Program-made: the position numbers and the translations under genes
The notes under the pieces: generated by a model
Database searches by the model: none
What the model saw: only the letters and a program-made list of their open reading frames with translations
What the model was told of the DNA's origin: nothing
NCBI GenBank assembly: GCA_964513285.1
Contig: CAZEML010000188.1
Location: forward strand, 1 to 8,848
Origin: UBA11606 sp964513285
GTDB taxonomy: Bacteria; Actinomycetota; Acidimicrobiia; Acidimicrobiales; Aldehydirespiratoraceae
Direction: 5' to 3'
Length of the DNA: 8,848 nucleotides
Part shown: one piece after another, positions 6,991-8,848 of the stretch
How positions within the stretch are numbered: position 1 is the first letter of the stretch
How the letters are laid out: every line of letters starts with the position of its first letter

Positions 6991-7553
6991 ACCGTTGAGG
7001 CTACCGACACCGATGCGCAGGCCGTTTCGGTGTCGATCACCTGACCGAAGTCGGCTTCGATGATCGCGGCCGTGGACCGAGCCAACTGCGCCGCGGTGAC
7101 GATCGAGCCGTCGACCGACGGGAGGTCGTAGCCGGCGGTGGCATCGAGCACGAACCACAGGTCGTAGCCGAGGTCGCTCCCGATGCGAGCGGTCGTCTCA
7201 CAGCACATGTTGGTGGTGATGCCACACACGGCGATGCCTTCGACATCGTGCTCCTTGAGCCAGGCATCGAGGTCGGGGGTGCCGTGGAACGAGGAGTGCA
7301 CCGACTTACTCACCTCGAGATCGACGGCGCCGGCGACCTCGTCCTTAATCTCGTTGCCGGGCAGACCGGCAGCGAGGGGCGAGCCCGCGGTGAGCGAGTC
7401 ATGGCGCACACGCACGATCGGCTGTCCGGCGGCCCGCCACGCCGCCATCAGGGCGACGATGTTGGCCTCACAGGCCGGGTTGCTGCGATGGCCCCAGTAC
7501 TCGACCTCGTTGAACCCCTTCTGGACATCGACCACGAGCAGTGCACGGCGCAT
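6987..7553 (-). CDS. Isochorismatase-family cysteine hydrolase
   Basis: The protein has 188 residues and belongs to the isochorismatase/nicotinamidase-like alpha/beta hydrolase family. The probable triad is Asp9 (LLVVDVQKGF, 5-14), Lys83 (VSKSVHSSF) and Cys117 (GITTNMCCETTARIGSDLGY, 111-130). The family form after the catalytic residue is usually Val; here a second Cys (118) follows. The VIDTETA ending is also typical. The specificity cannot be read from the sequence: nicotinamide, ureido acids and other amides are all possible. ATG 7553 is chosen because AAGGA lies seven bases upstream and LLVVDVQ then starts at the normal place; GTG/ATG choices up to 7604 are weaker. It is the first gene of the minus-strand polycistron and is divergent from the PPOX gene with a 68-base gap. 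Its stop overlaps miaB. Confidence 0.9.
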   Translation of the reverse strand: MRRALLVVDVQKGFNEVEYWGHRSNPACEANIVALMAAWRAAGQPIVRVRHDSLTAGSPLAAGLPGNEIKDEVAGAVDLEVSKSVHSSFHGTPDLDAWLKEHDVEGIAVCGITTNMCCETTARIGSDLGYDLWFVLDATAGYDLPSVDGSIVTAAQLARSTAAIIEADFGQVIDTETACASVSVASTV

Positions 7554-7584
7554 CCCGCCATCCTTGCTCACCCTGTCCAGGTAC

Positions 7585-7617
7585 GCACGACACGGCGCCA
7601 CCACTGGCGTAGCGTGC
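7585..7617. promoter_or_regulatory. Nested inverted repeat in the divergent promoter region (possible operator)
   Basis: In the 68-base gap between the two divergent genes, GCACG (7585-7589) is the inverse of CGTGC (7613-7617), and CGCCA (7596-7600) is the inverse of TGGCG (7605-7609) around a CCAC centre. The symmetry is not exactly concentric. It overlaps the proposed plus-strand promoter and could bind a regulator of both genes. Short inverted repeats are common in GC-rich DNA, so this is tentative. Confidence 0.25.
7587..7615 (+). promoter_or_regulatory. Probable promoter of the PPOX gene, leaderless
   Basis: A -10 element TAGCGT (7610-7615, fitting TANNNT) is preceded at a 17-base spacing by ACGACA (7587-7592), which keeps four of the six TTGACA bases. 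Transcription would begin about seven bases past the -10, at the ATG itself (7622). No Shine-Dalgarno sequence lies before that ATG, which fits leaderless translation, common in Actinobacteria. Confidence 0.5.
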
Positions 7618-7621
7618 GGCC

Positions 7622-8011
7622 ATGTCCGAGCTCGCCGATGAGAAGTACATCCGCCTGACGACCTTCACCAAGGACGGACGACCAAAGCCCGCCCCGGTGT
7701 GGATCGCCGACCTGGGCGATGGCACCTTCGGCTTCACCACCGAAGAGGACAGCTGGAAGGTCAAGCGCATCCGAAACACGCCCGCGGTCGAGCTTGCCGC
7801 CTCGGATGCCCGCGGCAACGTCGCCGACGATGCCGTCACCATCAGCGCCATCGCCGAAATCCGGAGCGGTGCAGAAGCCGAACCGGTCGCTGCGGCGATC
7901 AAGGCCAAGTACGGCTGGCAGGTCACGCTCATCAAGACGATCGGCGTCTTTCGGCACCTGTTCCGGTCGACGCCCGAGAGCGTTGCCGTGGTGCTCACGC
8001 TCGAAGACTGA
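7622..8011 (+). CDS. PPOX-class probable F420-dependent oxidoreductase (Rv2061-like)
   Basis: This 129-residue protein has the split-barrel flavin/deazaflavin-binding fold. Recognisable family features are KYIRLTTFTKDGRPKPAPVW (9-28), the FTTEEDSWKVKRIRNTPAVEL segment (38-58), SDARGNV (61-67) and KYGWQVTL near the C-terminus. These match the short PPOX-class, probable F420-dependent enzymes related to mycobacterial Rv2061c. F420 rather than FMN as cofactor is inferred from that subgroup and the actinobacterial setting. The substrate is unknown. It is transcribed divergently from the hydrolase operon and convergently with recA, standing alone on its strand. The ATG at 7622 lies about seven bases after a -10-like element and lacks a ribosome binding site. 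Confidence 0.88.
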   Translation: MSELADEKYIRLTTFTKDGRPKPAPVWIADLGDGTFGFTTEEDSWKVKRIRNTPAVELAASDARGNVADDAVTISAIAEIRSGAEAEPVAAAIKAKYGWQVTLIKTIGVFRHLFRSTPESVAVVLTLED

Positions 8012-8034
8012 GCAGCCGCTCCCCAAAACCCGAA

Positions 8035-8060
8035 GCGGACCACCCACAAGGGTGGCCCGC
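8035..8060. terminator. Terminator-like hairpin between the convergent PPOX and recA genes
   Basis: GCGGACCACCC and GGGTGGCCCGC form an 11-bp stem with one mismatch around an ACAA loop, 24 bases after the PPOX stop. On the plus strand the following bases are not T-rich. On the minus strand the hairpin, with its mismatch read as a G-U pair, is followed by TTCGGGTTTTGGGG, a short T-run. It could therefore end transcription from recA at least as well as from the PPOX gene. It is probably used in both directions. Confidence 0.6.
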
Positions 8061-8187
8061 TCTCACGCCCGATCGCTCGCCACAGGCGTCCGTCAGCTGG
8101 GGGGCTGCTGGCGAACACCACGCGTCACGTCCGGGCGGGGATACGAAGACGTGGTCGTGTCTCCGCAGATGTGTTCGGCACGAATGC

Positions 8188-8201
8188 GGCTCACCTGAGC
8201 C
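8188..8201. repeat. Small perfect inverted repeat in the recA-PPOX gap
   Basis: GGCTCA and TGAGCC flank CC, and TTTCG follows on the plus strand. It could be a secondary terminator or chance symmetry. Apart from this, the hairpin at 8035-8060 and the array at 8229-8306, I see nothing in 8012-8294: no tRNA and no RecX-like coding sequence. Confidence 0.3.
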
Positions 8202-8228
8202 TTTCGCGGAACCCGGTTCAGTTTCCTG

Positions 8229-8306
8229 ACGACCAACGACTCAGTCGTCGGTCACTCGCTGGACGACTCAGTCGTCGACTACTTCCTCGACGACTCAGTC
8301 GTCGAG
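8229..8306 (-). repeat. Three palindromic repeats at exact 27-bp spacing; UGA-loop hairpins in recA mRNA
   Basis: The 14-mer CGACTCAGTCGTCG occurs at 8237, 8264 and 8291, always 27 bp apart. The 13-bp spacers agree at only about half their positions. On the minus strand each core reads GACGAC TGA GTCGT. The TGA at 8297-8295 is the recA stop, and the other two TGAs are in the same frame. In recA mRNA each can fold with UGA as a triloop: 9 Watson-Crick pairs around the recA stop, 6 in the middle copy, and 12 pairs in the distal copy, three of them G-U. Because those G-U pairs would be A-C mismatches on the other strand, the distal stem favours RNA made from the recA strand. The repeat is certain; its function is unknown. 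Confidence 0.85.
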
Positions 8307-8848
8307 TGCGATCGGCATGTCGTCGGCGTCGGAGAACTCCTCGGCATCGTCACCATCGGTGACGTCGACGACCTCTTCCTCGGGTTCGGGCATCACGGCC
8401 TTCCAGACCCGATCCGAGATCTCCACCATCACTTCGGGATTCTCGGTCAGGTACTTCTTGGCGTTCTCTCGGCCTTGACCGAGTTGCTCACCGTCGTAGG
8501 TGTACCAGGCACCCGACTTCTTCACGATGCCTTCCTCGACCGACAGGTCGAGCACTGAGCCCTCACGGGAGATGCCGTGGCCGTACATGATGTCGAACTC
8601 GGCCTGCTTGAACGGCGGGCTGACCTTGTTCTTGACGACCTTGACTCGGGTGCGGTTGCCGACGACCTCGACGCCGTCCTTGATCGACTCGATGCGACGG
8701 ATGTCGAGACGGACCGACGAGTAGAACTTCAGCGCCCGGCCGCCCGGCGTGGTCTCGGGCGAACCGAACATCACGCCGATCTTCTCGCGTAGCTGGTTGA
8801 TGAAGATCGCGATCGTCTTCGTCTTGTTGAGGTTGCCGGTGAGCTTGC
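8295..8848 (-). CDS. recA: Recombinase RecA, C-terminal part (N-terminus beyond window edge)
   Basis: The last 183 residues of RecA are visible. RecA forms the filament on single-stranded DNA that drives strand exchange and LexA self-cleavage. The fragment starts KLTGNLNKTKTIAIFINQLR and runs through the DNA-binding L2 region (KIGVMFGSPETTPGGRALKF), RLDIRRIESIKDG, TRVKVVKNKVSPPFKQAEFD and GAWYTYDGEQLGQGRENAKKYL, the end of the core and the C-terminal domain. It ends in an acidic tail (EPEEEVVDVTDGDDAEEF through ALDD), as in most RecA proteins, where the tail tempers DNA binding. No intein is seen in this part. The stop codon lies in a perfect inverted repeat. RecX, often the next gene in actinobacteria, is not found downstream. 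Confidence 0.98.
   Translation of the reverse strand, partial: KLTGNLNKTKTIAIFINQLREKIGVMFGSPETTPGGRALKFYSSVRLDIRRIESIKDGVEVVGNRTRVKVVKNKVSPPFKQAEFDIMYGHGISREGSVLDLSVEEGIVKKSGAWYTYDGEQLGQGRENAKKYLTENPEVMVEISDRVWKAVMPEPEEEVVDVTDGDDAEEFSDADDMPIALDD

Noticed and set aside
5332..7044. A 570-codon open frame on the plus strand opposite miaB, and similar long frames at 527-1738, 1747-3168 and 3943-5010.
   Set aside because: They lie wholly antisense to well-identified genes, have Gly/Arg/Val/Asp-rich composition typical of antisense frames in GC-rich DNA, and show no family motif.
6991..7158. A longer MiaB N-terminus starting at 7158.
   Set aside because: The added 56 residues are Arg-rich, antisense-like in composition, and overlap the hydrolase gene. 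GTG 6990 gives the standard MiaB start.
7468..8121. A 217-codon minus-strand frame covering the PPOX gene and the divergent promoter.
   Set aside because: It is antisense to the PPOX gene and overlaps the hydrolase start. Its Ser/Ala-rich sequence matches nothing I recognise.
8003..8297. Readthrough extension of RecA: after the three in-frame TGAs the same frame stays open for about 80 codons.
   Set aside because: Open frames of this length are common at this GC content. The extension is not RecX-like, and three consecutive stops argue against productive readthrough. The hairpin reading of the repeats is better supported.
8237..8304. The regularly spaced repeats as a small CRISPR array.
   Set aside because: Repeats of 14 bp with 13-bp spacers are far too short, there are only three copies, one is inside recA, and no cas gene is nearby.
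8295..8848. An intein in RecA, as in some mycobacteria.
   Set aside because: The visible 183 residues align continuously with RecA motifs, with no inserted block. The part outside the window cannot be judged.

Overview
This is a GC-rich bacterial window with tightly packed genes. It most likely comes from an actinobacterium, and I would guess the class Acidimicrobiia. The reasons are the gene order recA / miaB / miaA / dapF / hflX, which is the conserved actinobacterial neighbourhood, a small PPOX-fold enzyme of the F420-dependent type, an actinobacterial-style DapC, and frequent GTG starts. The taxonomic call is an inference; no rRNA is present.

Layout. From position 7553 leftwards to the window edge, seven genes run on the minus strand as an apparent polycistron: an isochorismatase-family cysteine hydrolase (6987-7553), miaB (5479-6990), a degenerate aminoglycoside-phosphotransferase-like protein (4905-5474), miaA (3964-4908), dapF (3047-3904), hflX (1591-3039), dapC (458-1594), and a partial membrane-anchored protein (1-461). 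Four of the junctions are GTGA overlaps, where the downstream GTG start and the upstream TGA stop share bases. A divergent gene, 7622-8011 on the plus strand, encodes a PPOX-class probable F420-dependent enzyme with a promoter that looks leaderless. It converges on the 3' end of recA (8295-8848, minus strand, cut by the right edge). The 283-base gap between them holds a terminator-like hairpin and an unusual repeat array, but no gene.

How the genes fit together. MiaA and MiaB act in sequence on adenosine 37 of tRNAs reading UNN codons (i6A, then ms2i6A). DapC and DapF are two steps of the succinylase route to meso-diaminopimelate for peptidoglycan and lysine. HflX is a ribosome-associated GTPase. 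RecA is the recombinase. The hydrolase and the PPOX protein look like accessory genes placed between recA and miaB, where many actinobacteria carry recX.

The points most worth a second look are: (1) three 27-bp-spaced palindromes over and beyond the recA stop, each able to fold in the recA mRNA into a hairpin whose triloop is UGA, the first of which is the real recA stop codon; (2) a DapF in which the first catalytic cysteine reads as serine; (3) an APH-like protein lacking catalytic residues between miaB and miaA; (4) the apparent absence of recX; and (5) a perfect 10-bp inverted repeat that contains the start codon of the gene after dapC. No mobile element, CRISPR array, tRNA or rRNA was recognised.
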